DNA from: Myoxocephalus aenaeus
Lineage: Eukaryota; Chordata; Actinopteri; Perciformes; Cottidae
Assembly (NCBI GenBank): GCA_038501785.1
Contig: JBAMJR010000151.1
Location: 6,913,501 to 6,977,500, forward strand
Direction: 5' to 3'
Length of the DNA stretch: 64,000 bases
Positions 13,122 to 26,095 of this stretch are shown here, one piece after another. A program made the translations under genes and the position numbers. How positions within the stretch are numbered: the stretch's first letter is position 1; each line of letters begins with the position of its first letter. The notes beneath the pieces were generated by a model. That model saw nothing but the letters and a program-made list of their open reading frames with translations, searched no databases and had not been told where the DNA came from.

Positions 13122-14014
13122 CTGTGAGTGAACGCATGGACACACACACACATGCAGACACAGGCATGTAGCCATGGGGACATACACACATTCACACACA
13201 CACAAAAAAAACACAGAGGGAGAGAAACCACATTACATATTTAGTAACATCTCTGAAGGAGAAAAAAAAGGTCATTGTCTCATGGGTGCATATAATACTC
13301 GTGCTGGTATTGATGACTCAGATAAATAAATGATCACATTACTCTGCATCTGCATGAACTAAGGATTTTGAAAAAAATACTGGTGTGTTACGTGTGTCAT
13401 TGTTTGATGAGAGACGAGGGCATTTATTGGAAAACTTTGGGCTCCATTAGAAGGTCAAAAGGCTGATTCTTCACTCTGGGACAGTGCTTTTGTCTTCTAC
13501 AGTAGAGAGTGTACCATAGCAACGTTCACAAGATGGGTTTAAATAAGTCTTGGTTTACATCTGCATGCTTTTGTCAGACTGTGTGATATCAGTTTTGAAG
13601 AATGTCAGATGGTGGGGCCGGCGAAGAAAGGGCAACATGAATTGTCAATTTTGCATAGTGAGTTTGAGGTAAAAAAAAAGTATACAGTATATATTTGCAG
13701 CAACATTATGCTAACTTGCCATTTTATTCTGCGTCATTTCAGATTGTATTCAGACCTGGCTGCTTAGTAAATTTGGGTTTAGCAACAGTCACTTTAGGCA
13801 GCCCAAGAGTGTGTTCTGAAAATTCACACTTGAGAACCAAACATTGGGTAGTAAATTGTATTGTTCACTCTACTCCTTTAACTATGTTTTGTTATAACCA
13901 ATAATCCAGGTGAGATCCTCTCAAATCCTCATATTGAAACGATATCAACCGATTGCCTATAGCTTCATACCCGGGTCGTCTTTACAACAGTAAAGAAACA
14001 ACATGCCGTGACGG
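13122..14014. other. intron upstream of the mdga1-like exon; short CA-rich patch
   Basis: A broken CA-rich stretch lies at about 13140-13210, immediately upstream of the acceptor. It makes the polypyrimidine tract TG-rich rather than T-rich on the minus strand. Nothing else was recognised. Confidence 0.5.
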
Positions 14015-14182
14015 CAGTGGCGGGCCATGGATTTTCTACCTCCGCATTCAGTCTGAGTTATAGTCTCGATCAGCTGTTCAACAGCTGGGCGTGGCAACAT
14101 TTTTATTATAAAATAGCTATAACTTTGTGATTCTGTTTAGGCCAGAAGAGAAGGCTTAGCAGGCCTTGACGGCCCACCACTG
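14015..14182. mobile_element. 168-bp hAT-type MITE, family B copy 1
   Basis: The ends are CAGTGGCGGGCC on the left and, at the right, its approximate complement GGCCCACCACTG. The flanking 8 bases match at 7 of 8 positions (CGTGACGG and TGTGACGG), which fits the 8-bp duplication of hAT elements. It is almost the same as the two outer parts of 33758-35100, including AAAATAGCTATAACTTTGTG near the right end. It has no coding capacity. Confidence 0.85.
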
Positions 14183-16339
<2,157 letters not shown>

Positions 16340-16770
16340 TCGAGTAGGGAAAGGGAGGCCGAGAGAGAGGACGAGACAAGAAAGGCAAAAGAGAGAGGAG
16401 GAGGAAAGAAAGGCAAGATAGAGAAGACGTGGAGAGAGAGAGAAAGCAAAAAAGGAGAGAGAAACTGAAAAACAACAGACAAGTACAGAAAGAGGGAAGA
16501 AACTAAGAGAAAGGAGAGAATACAGAAGGCAGAGGGGCAAAAAAAAGCAACGCTGAAGTGGAGACAAACAGTAGAGGCAAGGAGAGACTGAGAACGGGAA
16601 GGCCAGAGAGACAAATGTATGTATTGAAATGTGAGAAAAAGTGTTCAATTGGAATGGGTACATAAAGTGAAAGAAAGAAACATTGAGAAGTAGATAGTAA
16701 TAATAATCCTAAAACAGAGAAAGGAGTAGGGGGAGTAGAGATTGACAGCGAGGCCAGAGAGGGGGCTTGA
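16340..16770. repeat. purine-rich (GA-rich) tract
   Basis: About 400 bases with strong A+G bias on the plus strand and no fixed unit. It directly precedes the foldback element at 16778. The long open frames on the minus strand here (Ser/Leu/Phe-rich) are a composition effect. Confidence 0.65.
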
Positions 16771-16777
16771 TGGAGGC

Positions 16778-18227
16778 CAACCCTGTCTCCTAAAAATTAC
16801 GTTCCCCCAGAACTAACACGCATTCCCAATTACGTTTGATCAGAAACGTATCTCCTCCCTGATTATGTTTGTGTTTGACGTATTACACATACGTTGATTA
16901 TACACGTATAGGTTGATTAAACACGTATGTTGATTATACACATATTTTTGTTTGATTGTTTTTATGTTTGTGTTTGACGTATTACAAATACGTTTATAAT
17001 TGTGTGTTTGTGTTATTGTTTTCTTGCTTTATTTAAGCATATTTTAATTTTTAAACTCTGGGGAGAAAAAAGAAAGGAGGGGCGGGGTGAGGCCAGCGAC
17101 GGCCGGCCGCGCCGGGCGCCGGCCGCACCGGGAGCCCGAGAGTCGGCCGCACCGGGAGCCGAAGACCGTTTGCCCGCCGTTGTTAGGCCGGTAACGGGCC
17201 GGTCTTCAGACCGCTTGCACCGGGGCTCGGTCTTCAGACCGCTTGGCCGCCGCCGTTAGGCCGGCGGTAACAGCCTCCTTCGCGCCGGCTCCGGTCTTCT
17301 CTGAGTCGGGTTGTTTGTGAGTGCAGCCCAAAGTGTGTGATAAACTCCATCTAGTGCAGTAAACCACTGCGATCATCAGCAGACACTCGGATCTCTGTGG
17401 TCACATCAAGTGCAGAATCTGACGTGAAAAATATTCAAACGGGCGGAAGAAGTCACGGGACCCAACATCCGGTTTTCAAAATACTAACTGATATGAATGT
17501 GTTCAGAACATTTCTGACCACATCCACACATCTTAACTGTACTGGTCTTACAGAAATGTTGTAATGTGTCAAACACAACGGACTGTTACAGTGGGCTTTG
17601 GGCTGCATTCACAAACAACCCGACTCAGAGAAGACCGGAGCCGGCGCGAAGGAGGCTGTTACCGCCGGCCTAACGGCGGCGGCCAAGCGGTCTGAAGACC
17701 GAGCCCCGGTGCAAGCGGTCTGAAGACCGGCCCGTTACCGGCCTAACAACGGCGGGCAAACGGTCTTCGGCTCCCGGTGCGGCCAACTCTCGGGCTCCCG
17801 GTGCGGCCGGCTCCCGGTGCGGCCGGCTCCCGGTGCGGCCGGCTCCCGGTGCGGCCGGCTCCCGGTGCGGCCGGCGCCCGGCGCGGCCGGCGCCCGGCGC
17901 GGCCGTCGCTGGCCTCACCCCGCCCCTCCTTTCTTTTTTCTCCCCAGAGTTTAAAAATTAAAATATGCTTAAATAAAGCAAGAAAACAATAACACAAACA
18001 CACAATTATAAACGTATTTGTAATACGTCAAACACAAACATAAAAACAATCAAACAAAAATACGTATATAATCAACATACGTGTTTAATCAACGTATACG
18101 TGTATAATCAACGTATGTGTAATACGTCAAACACAAACATAATCAGGGAGGAGATACGTTTCTGATCAAACGTAATTGGGAATGCGTGTTAGTTCTGGGG
18201 GAACGTAATTTTTAGGAGACAGGGTTG
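16778..18227. mobile_element. 1450-bp foldback (long inverted repeat) DNA element, superfamily not assigned
   Basis: The left arm (16778-17333, about 556 bp) and right arm (17596-18227, about 632 bp) are near-perfect inverted copies around a 262-bp unique loop (17334-17595). The outermost bases are CAACCCTGTCTCC and its exact complement. The 7 bases TGGAGGC flank both ends (16771-16777 and 18228-18234), an intact target duplication. Each arm has three zones. The outer zone of about 220 bp is rich in ACGT and holds three tandem TTGATTATACACGTA-like motifs. An AT-rich zone follows, then a very GC- and CpG-rich inner zone of about 240 bp. The right arm is longer because a 16-bp unit (GGCTCCCGGTGCGGCC and a variant) has expanded. 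It encodes no recognisable transposase. Very long TIRs recall Mutator-like or foldback elements, and a 6-8 bp duplication recalls P, hAT or Dada groups. The class is left open. Confidence 0.88.
17793..17904. repeat. 16-bp GC-rich tandem repeat in the right arm of the foldback element
   Basis: Seven head-to-tail 16-bp units occur here: five of GGCTCCCGGTGCGGCC, then two of GGCGCCCGGCGCGGCC. A further single unit sits at 17769. The left arm has only three units of this kind (17105, 17121 and 17145, in complement). The five-unit difference (80 bp) explains almost all of the 76-bp length difference between the arms. Confidence 0.9.
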
Positions 18228-18644
18228 TGGAGGCTGCTCACCAGGGCACTGCAGTCAAAAGCAAAACAAAGAACGTGGACACGAAGTGTTATACAACTGA
18301 GAATTTCCCTCAATCTTCTATTTGCACTCACAGTAACAATCAATCACAGCGTTGCAAAAACAAACTGCCAAATATCCGCGAAAGCCACCGGGAACCAAGG
18401 GAAAATGCAAGAAATTAAAATTAAAACAACTGTTTCCAGGCCCTACTACATAATCCTCTCTTTCCGTTATCAGTTTGTCTGCTTCCTCAATAGGTAATCT
18501 AACAAATGGAGGGAGGACATTTGTGAGCATATACCGCTCTGTGTTTACAACCAATTAATGAGTTCTTCTCAGAATGAGAATGACAGAATCAGAATGATGA
18601 TGGAATGCATCCCCACATGTGCATAATCTTTAATATATACACTG

Positions 18645-18646
<2 letters not shown>
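18228..18646. other. non-coding, nothing recognised
   Basis: Apart from the target duplication copy at its left edge, nothing is recognised. Confidence 0.5.

Positions 18647-18704
<58 letters not shown>
18647..18704. repeat. (AT)n microsatellite
   Basis: A perfect AT array of about 58 bases. It is perfectly self-complementary and therefore cruciform-prone. Confidence 0.97.
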
Positions 18705-18706
<2 letters not shown>

Positions 18707-20940
18707 CTCAATTGTTAGCAACACAACATACACATCACAGGTGAGTTTACACACTTGGTGACTAACTTAGCACAAAGCAGCAAGATTGTCAATTAAAACG
18801 ACAAAAAAAAAAGAAATATTGTTATATGTGCACGCGGTTTAATTGGTAGCCATGAACTGGAAGGCACAGAAATAGAATAGGAGCAGAACAGACAATTAAC
18901 TGTTTTCTGTGGTCATTTTAGTCGTACAAAAGTAAATTGCAAAGCAGATTGTTGTTAGCCTGCTGTTCGGCTCATTCTCTGCCACCGGTGTGGCATTCAT
19001 TTCCTGATTCTGATTCTGATTCCATTTTAAATGTTCGTTCTACTCTTATTATATTTATATCTTGGTAGGCTTCTGTGGAGGTCTATGAGGCTTCAAAATA
19101 CAACACATCCAAATACATTCATTCCACATTAACATCTTAGGATTCACTATGATTCTGAAGAAATCTGATGATGCTGCAACATCTGTGAGATTTTTGTTTT
19201 TTTTACTGCAAATATCAACAGCAAAAACAAAACATCCTAACAGGGTAACAAAATAGCAAATGAATCAACTGTCTAAATCCGGCCAAAGCCTAAAGCATAA
19301 GAAAAAACACTCTCCCGGTGTTGTGTACAGAGGTGCATCAATTCAGTTTGTGTGGAAGACGATCATCAGTCATAGAAAGCTGCTGTTTTGACAGCAATCT
19401 ATCTGACTCTGATGATTCATCGATCAAAACGGTTCCAGGGAATGCTGATTGAAAGTGTTGTCCATGCATTATTGGAAACTTTCTGAGACATTCAATGCAC
19501 ATTAGTTGTAAGTGAAACATAACTATCGGCAAATGCCTCGTCTGATTAATTGATTCGTCACCGCCTGCCATGTTTGTTTTTGTTGAGGGGACAGGACATC
19601 TCTCACTAAAACTAATGATGAGGCAAGAGAGCTGGTGTCAAACAGCAGTGACTGCTTGACGGAGTGCTGAGCAGCGTGTGTGTGGTTGAAAGAGTGAACG
19701 AGAGTGGATGTGTGTGTGTGCCGTTGATATGTGAGCGTACTTACAGACATGTGTCAATGTCTGTGTGTGTTTCTATGAGCGTTATACTGTATCTTGCCGG
19801 AGGAATCCCACAGAAGGTCATGAATCCTGTCGAACACGAAGACATGCAGAGCATGATTGATATGCGTAGTTACTTTATGGGAGTTGCTCATGCATGCCGA
19901 TGAGCTCTGTCTCCATTCACTTCATTTAGAAGAGACCATTTAGATGCGTTGGCCCTTCCCCTGCCATCACAAGTAGGCTACAAAAGAAAGGAAAGCGAGA
20001 GGAGATAGGAATAGTGGAGAGTGGGTACCCAAGGGAAAAGTCACAGACTTTATTGATTAACAGCAATAGAGGGAAGTGTTCATCTGGCCCAAAGAAAGAC
20101 TAATCACACACACACACACACACAAACAGCCTTAGTGACTCACATTGCCTCATCCTTTTTATCAGGATTCTTCTCTGCAGACAGGACAGTGAGAGATCAA
20201 GCGGTTGATGTCATGGTCCCGTCCTTTTCATTTTGGCTCGTTTGGAGCTCCAGATATCAAAATGCGTCCAGGACATTGATTTAACTTTTGACCTAACCGT
20301 TAAATGGCCCTTATGAAAAGACTTAACCTTCAGTAACCTTTTTGGTGCATTCAATTAACTGTAAATTGATGTTTCTCTGCTAACACTCATATAAACACAC
20401 GCAATGAAAGAATAAATACATACATGTTTCTGCATATGCTTCAATGAGTCCGCTTCGCACTGTTTTCCAGAGTATTTTTAGAAAGTCACACAGATGTTTC
20501 CCTCTGCCACAGGTACAGCTCCCTCAAGGCAGTGTGTCTTTTATACAAACATGAATTGTATTGTTGATGAATTCAGTGGCAGGTTTCCAAATTCAGACCT
20601 GGATGAAATAGGCAAGCAGCCATTTTTTTCCCCGGCCTTGCGTGTAATTCGATTCTGGTTTTTGGAGACATCTACATCCGGATATAATTTCCTTTTTTAC
20701 CCTTTCTCCTTCAGGCAGATTCAAAGGTTAAAAAAGAAACTGGAGGAATAACTGATATTACTGATATCCATTAACATGCCCATTTTAATACTGAAGTCCA
20801 GATACTTAGCAGTAAATGGAGACAGATATTCAAACACAATAACATTTTGTTATGAGACTAATTACAAAGAGCCATGACTTAAGCTATATTTAATATCACA
20901 GCAGCTTTATGTAAAGCTTTTCAAAGTTGGGGGAGTGGTG
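18705..20940. other. non-coding; possible LINE tail at 19003-19022
   Basis: A short TGATTC/TTCTGA hexamer run near 19003-19022 resembles the 3' terminal repeat of L2 LINEs, but no LINE body precedes it. A (CA)n of about 18 bases lies near 20106-20123. Nothing else was recognised. Confidence 0.4.
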
Positions 20941-21410
20941 ATTGAGAGTTTAGGGCCTTTTTGAATTGGGGGAGGGAGGGGCGATGACTGAAAACACCCA
21001 AGGTTCTAGAAACCTGCAGGAGGTCAGCAGATCTGAGGCGTTGGGAAGGGGCATGCTGATCAAGAAGGACAGGTGGTGGTGAATCTTTATCCTGTTTTGA
21101 ACCAGGAGCCAGTGGAGGTCATGAAGGACAGGGGTGATGCGATACCTTGAGTGGGCATAGCTCCGTACATACTGGAGTTTATTAAGGACTTTGTTAGTGG
21201 CACTAGAGGATACAAAGGCAGTAGTCAAGCTGTTAAAAATGTGTTAATGAGTGTTTCTACAACAGTAAGTGACAGTGAGGATCGGAGGAAGGTAATGTTA
21301 CAGAGGTGGAGGGAGGCTGTTTTGATGATGACATGGTGCAGAATGAGAGGGTGTGGTTCAGAAGGATTTCAGGGTTGGAAGGTAGTCTGTGCCGATGATT
21401 AGGATTCCTG
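20941..21410 (-). mobile_element. antisense L2/CR1-type LINE fragment (reverse transcriptase C-terminal part)
   Basis: The minus strand reads a 92-residue frame (20950-21228) containing TNKVLNKLQYVRSYAHSRYR, then ITPVLHDLHWLLVQNRIK. The L-N-K-L-Q then I-T-P-V-L-x-x-L-H-W-L-x-V motif order is the standard C-terminal block of L2-clade LINE reverse transcriptases. The region to about 21410 matches, in complement, the segment just N-terminal to it, but with indels. Both ends fade, and no 3' tail is visible. It is a dead fragment. Confidence 0.72.
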
Positions 21411-22594
21411 ACTTACTGCAGTTGAGTTTCAAAATGTTTCTTTGCATCTATGTTTTATTATCTATTAAGCCATTGATGATTAGAATTCTGTGTTAACTTG
21501 CTACCATTTGGAGTAATACAATGAGCCCTATTTAGCGTGTCCAACTCCCCTTTAATGAACGTTTAAGGGGCAAAAGGGTTGTATTTAGTCTCTTAATTAA
21601 TCATAGGTGTGTTTTCGGCATAACATGAATTAAAACAATCAGTGTCATCTTCCATTACCTTTAAAAGCCAGGTGTGCCTGCACCTGGCCCATTGTTATTT
21701 AAATGTAGGATTCTGCAAACTGGAGAAGCAAATGGTTTCCTGCAGTAAAAATGTAGTTTCTGAAAGGTTAAAAGACAACTAATGAGGATTGAAGCAGAAT
21801 ATTTCATGAGCTAAAAACATGTTGTGCATTTTGGAAATGATTACATTGTTATCTAGTATTATATATTTTGCAATAAGTTTGGGCTTGATTGTTTCTCTCT
21901 ATTTGATTGGAAATGCTTGATCATTGGACCATTATAGGATTATAGGATCCTCTTCCAGAATCGGTGACACTCTCTTGGCTTCTAAACCAAGAAATGGTCT
22001 TCTTTTCTCCTAATTGTGGCTCAACTAAGACAATAAACCCCTCTTTGCTCTCTCCACTTCAAGGACAAAGAACTGCCACTGTTGGACCCCCCACCCCAAA
22101 CCTGGATTTACATCAGTAAATATACAGTATATTGTATATTTGGACTATTGACGTCAAAGAGACTGAGAATTGTGAGCTATGTCGGAATGAGTAATGGGAT
22201 ATTGTAATTATTTGCGCTGATAAAATTTGTTTTCTTTTGAAATGTGAACCAACTAAAGTGTGTAAGGGAGTGGAAACAATCTTTATGAGATTATTCCTTT
22301 GAATTATCTTTACAATCTAAATTTGTTTTTGAATTATGGGTTACAAGAAGAAGTTCACCCTAAACTGCACCCTTGAGATACTAATTGCATGTCTGGCACC
22401 CAGCTGTTAATTGTGTTCACAATAATACCTTCCTTAAATCCCGCTAATTGGAATAGCTTCACACTCGTCTGAGACAATCCTACGCGGCCATCCACTGGAA
22501 TGTAATTCTACAATCGTATAATACTAATGATATTATTATAGCCTGATCTGTACTTGTAACTGTGCATAAATACCAGGTTTAAACACACATATAA
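21411..22594. other. repeat-poor stretch, candidate conserved non-coding DNA
   Basis: No repeats, microsatellites or exons were recognised over nearly 1.2 kb, which is unusual in this window. The composition is evenly AT-rich with homeodomain-type TTAATTAAT and CTAATTG cores. A pair of inverted E-box motifs (CCAGGTG at 21668-21674, CACCTGG at 21681-21687) is spaced 6 bp apart. Whether it is conserved cannot be told without other genomes. Confidence 0.3.
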
Positions 22595-22619
22595 GGGGGG
22601 GGGGGGGGGGGGGGGGGGG
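22595..22619. repeat. poly(G), 25 bases
   Basis: An uninterrupted run of 25 G on the plus strand. It could form stacked G-quadruplexes. Its length may also be unreliable in assembly. Confidence 0.9.
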
Positions 22620-24769
22620 ATGCTAATGATGATAATAATGATATCAAGAATACACAAACCAAGCTGCCTTTTCTGCTCTATTAGTGCTGAAAGAGGGCTT
22701 TCCAACTAGTTGAGCCTTATAGCCCAGTCGACCAGAAAGAGATTGTGCATATTTCCAAAAATGTCAATAACTATTTATTATGAAAACATGTGAATTGAGA
22801 AGCTTGGTGCCTGTCGAAAAGTGATACTAGAAAAAGGAAGGAAGCTGCCTCAGGGCAGTGAAAAATAGATATCACCTGATCACACAACACGCTAAGAGCT
22901 ATTGATTAAATGACCACTGTGAGGGAAGGGACAATAAGCCAACAGTAGCATGTGAATCAATTACAAACGCAAACACACACGCACCAATCATCACTTCCCT
23001 GAGGGGAGCTTAAGGCAGAAAGCAAAAAGAAGAAACACATTCACAGAGAAAAGGTGATAAAACAGACAGATGAGGAAAAGCAGCAGATTATTTTTCCAAT
23101 GAATAGTATTCACATAATAAATATCCATAGCAATTCAGTATGTGTTCATGCATTTCTCAAATTGTGGCATACATTTTGTCCGTCAGTAGTCATTGCATGG
23201 ATTTATCTACATTAATAAGTGAGCATGTCTCATGATTGTGCTGTTGTTGACATCAGTATTGACTGCATACAGCCAATGCTAATACCTAGTTATTTTATCC
23301 ACACCAATGGAGGGCTTTTCTAGGGTCATGAAATCGACGTGTCAGGGTGTGTTCGACAGTGTCAGTGTGTATGTGATACATGCCGTGATACCTAGCGTCT
23401 GTGTCGTGTGTGTTCCTGTGTTTGTCAGTGAGTGACTGTGTATCTTCCACCAACAATCACTGTAAGTGGAGGAAGAGATTGTGCGATCAACAAAAGTATC
23501 AGTTGACAGATATAGCTAATAAAGGGGGATCACTAGAAAGCAGAGGGTAGATTGGAAGGGCAGGGAGGTGGAGAAACAAAAAAAACCTGTAATGGAAAAG
23601 AGAGAGAGCCAGAGAGAGGAAAGAAGAGCAGCAGTTTCCTGGCAGCACTGCAGACTTTATATCCAAGGTCAGTGACTCTTCTCTTTGAAATATTGTTCAA
23701 TATAGATTATTGACATGCACAGAAAATGCAATCCAAGTGGAAAGGCAGGAAAGATTAAAAAAATCTAAAGATATATGCTTTTTCCATAACTGAGCTTGTT
23801 TTTCTCAATAGGAGATTGGGTCTATTTTCTCGTATACTTTTTTCAGCAATCCTGAGAATTACTTTGCTTGGCCTTACCCTGATCTTATTGTAAGATCCAA
23901 ACATCCTACGGTATTTTGGTCTTTGCTCTTGAGATACCAAAAAGGTCCAAAAACAACTCCATTAATGTGATTAAATCTAGCAAAAGCAGCAAAGAGAAAG
24001 GTAAAAGCTTGCAAATCCCCGACTTAATGTCTTAAATACTTCTTGTTAGCACACAGGTCTGAGGCCATACAAGGTCACGGCCACATACACAGGTTAATTT
24101 AATATGTTAATTAAATATAGCTTTGTGAAATGTAGAGTGAAAGAAGCGGAAAAGAGACAGAGAGAAAGGACAGCCAGTCACGGATGGGGGAGTAGGGGTT
24201 GCGTCTGTTGTGAGGACTTGAGTGATGTGAAGTGATCAGGGGTTTGTGTAGCACAGGCAAACAGGACTTGTACTCCTCCATAGGAGTGTGCTTGCCGCAC
24301 TTGAGCTTTCCCAGGATGAAATAATAAAGAGAGGAGAGAGGGTGAGTTCCGACAAAGAGATGAAACAGCTCAGATCTTTGAAGAGACTGATGGAGGGGAG
24401 AAAGGAGTGAGAGGGAGAAGGGAGGGAAGGACTGAGAAGAGGAACAAATAAAAAATATGTGTGACTGGCATCGTCTTTGAGAGCGTTCCATTCACAAAGC
24501 CTGTCCAGTATGGCGAAATTGACAGCCCAAGGAACAGGAGAGGAGAGAAGGCAAATGAAAATAAGAGAAGCAAACATAGACAGCTAACGGCTTTATTAGG
24601 TTTCATGAGCATAAGATGGTGTAGATATCCAACATTTCTGCACACAAAATGCCTCAGCATTTTGCCTCACATAGCTCCACCATGAAGTCAAAATTGAGTC
24701 CAATAATTTGGTTTCTGATCAAATTTCTGCAAAACATATGTAATTCGCATCAACCTGAGTTGTATAATT
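22620..24769. other. non-coding; GA-rich patches
   Basis: Purine-rich patches lie at about 23515-23640 and 24130-24450. The open frames opposite the second patch are composition artefacts. Nothing else was recognised. Confidence 0.5.
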
Positions 24770-24895
24770 AGCACATGTAAGCATGCTAATATGCTAAACT
24801 AAGCTGTTGCTTAACATCAGCAAGTTAGCATTGTCATTGTGAGCCTGTCAGCAGGTAATGTTGACATTTAGCATGGCTGTAAAGTTTATGGGCAA
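24770..24895. repeat. GCTAA/TTAGC-rich dispersed repeat fragment
   Basis: Short motifs such as GCATGCTAATATGCTAA, GTTAGCATTGTCATTGTGAG and CATTTAGCATGGCTGT follow one another. I recall this type of sequence as a common teleost repeat, but the class is unknown to me and no ends are visible. Confidence 0.4.
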
Positions 24896-25021
24896 ACTGT
24901 TGATGGCTTATTGATAAATCAATGTATTATTTTATTATTTTAGTGTAAACTGAAGGCTATAACTCTGACACAAGTTAATGTTTAAGCCATACTCAATGAG
25001 AAGTCATGTAGTGAAAGGGTT

Positions 25022-25345
25022 CAAGTTGTAAGACGAAAACCATCAATCACAAGGCAGCCACGACCTAAAGCATACCCTTTAGTAATTTACTAAATCAACC
25101 TCATGCTGTGTTGAAGAAGAATTGAAGATAGCGGTTGAGACCATAAACCCATACATGTACTGAGGTAATAAATCAAGTAAGATGTAACGTCCTTTTCTCA
25201 TAGAATTCTATATTCTAATTGAACATCTTTTTGCAACCCAGAGGAGTCACCCTGTGCTGGCTTTTAGACAGAGTGCAAGAGTTTAAGGCACTTCCGCAAT
25301 GGTGTCACTTTTCAGACCAGGAAGTAGCCACCTGGCCTAAAAAAA
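25022..25345 (-). repeat. dispersed repeat family C, copy 1 (inverted)
   Basis: In complement this aligns by eye with 46055-46360. The shared order is TCTGAAAAGTGA, GCGGAAG..CCTTAAACT, CTCTGG.TTGCAAAAAGA, TTTATGGTCTCA.CCGCTA, then GGTATGCT-like sequence. A hAT element (25366-27268) has landed just beyond its outer edge. The family has no visible coding region or terminal repeats. Confidence 0.7.
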
Positions 25346-25861
25346 GAAGGTTAGGTTTTCTAAACCAGTGTTTTTCAACCTTTTTTGAGCTGCGGCACAT
25401 TTTCTACAATAAAAAAATCCCGCGGCACACCAACAACCTAAAAAGTTACAAAATGTCACGTTGTAGCATAACACAGCATATATGGTAGATCATTATTGCG
25501 CTACCTACTGGCATGGAGTATTCAGTGTTTCAAGTAAACCAGATCGCTCCATCAGACAAACAAAAGTGTTATCACTTTGTTAGAAAAATGAAAATAAAGT
25601 TATGCAAAAAATAACTAATATTTAGTTACTACTAAATATCTTATTGTGGAAAACAATAAGCTATTGCAAAACAAAACAGAATGAGGTTGTATCAGTATTA
25701 GTGGCTGCAGAGAGCTGCTTTCCTCTACATATCTTTTTAAAACGGGGTTGTAGATTTGATACGGCTCTCAGTTCATGCTCCATGATGAGAGACACAACAG
25801 CAGAAAGCCGACCTCACGGAGATCTCATAAAGATCGGCTTTTGGCGAAATGCCAAGAATCG

Positions 25862-25888
25862 GCGCATGCGCATGCGCATGCGCATGCG
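25862..25888. repeat. GCGCAT hexamer array
   Basis: About four and a half tandem GCGCAT units lie here. Each junction forms the palindrome GCGCATGCGC, the known core of NRF1 binding sites. The alternating purine-pyrimidine sequence could also adopt Z-DNA. It lies inside the hAT element. Confidence 0.85.
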
Positions 25889-26095
25889 TAACCTGTTAAC
25901 GGCGGACGGTGAACATTTAAAATCAGCATTTCCTCTTGCGCCCCACCTGTAATAAATACCGTCCCAGTTTGATAAATACTGACTTAAAGGAAACATGGTG
26001 TTCATTTATTTTAATGACGACCACAAAGTGTGCAGGCTTTATCACTGCAGGGTGTTTTTCAGGCTCTTGGAAGAATATTTCCAGAGCCTCTCTAA

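Noticed and set aside
12862..13191. 109-residue ORF extending the mdga1-like exon in both directions
   Set aside because: The extra residues come from intron sequence (TG-rich upstream, past the donor downstream). The splice sites define the exon.
17002..18003. Identical open frames beginning MCLCYCFLALFKHILIFKLW on opposite strands of the foldback element
   Set aside because: They are the same sequence in the two inverted arms. The later residues are Arg/Pro/Gly/Ala-rich products of CpG-rich repeats, with no domain.
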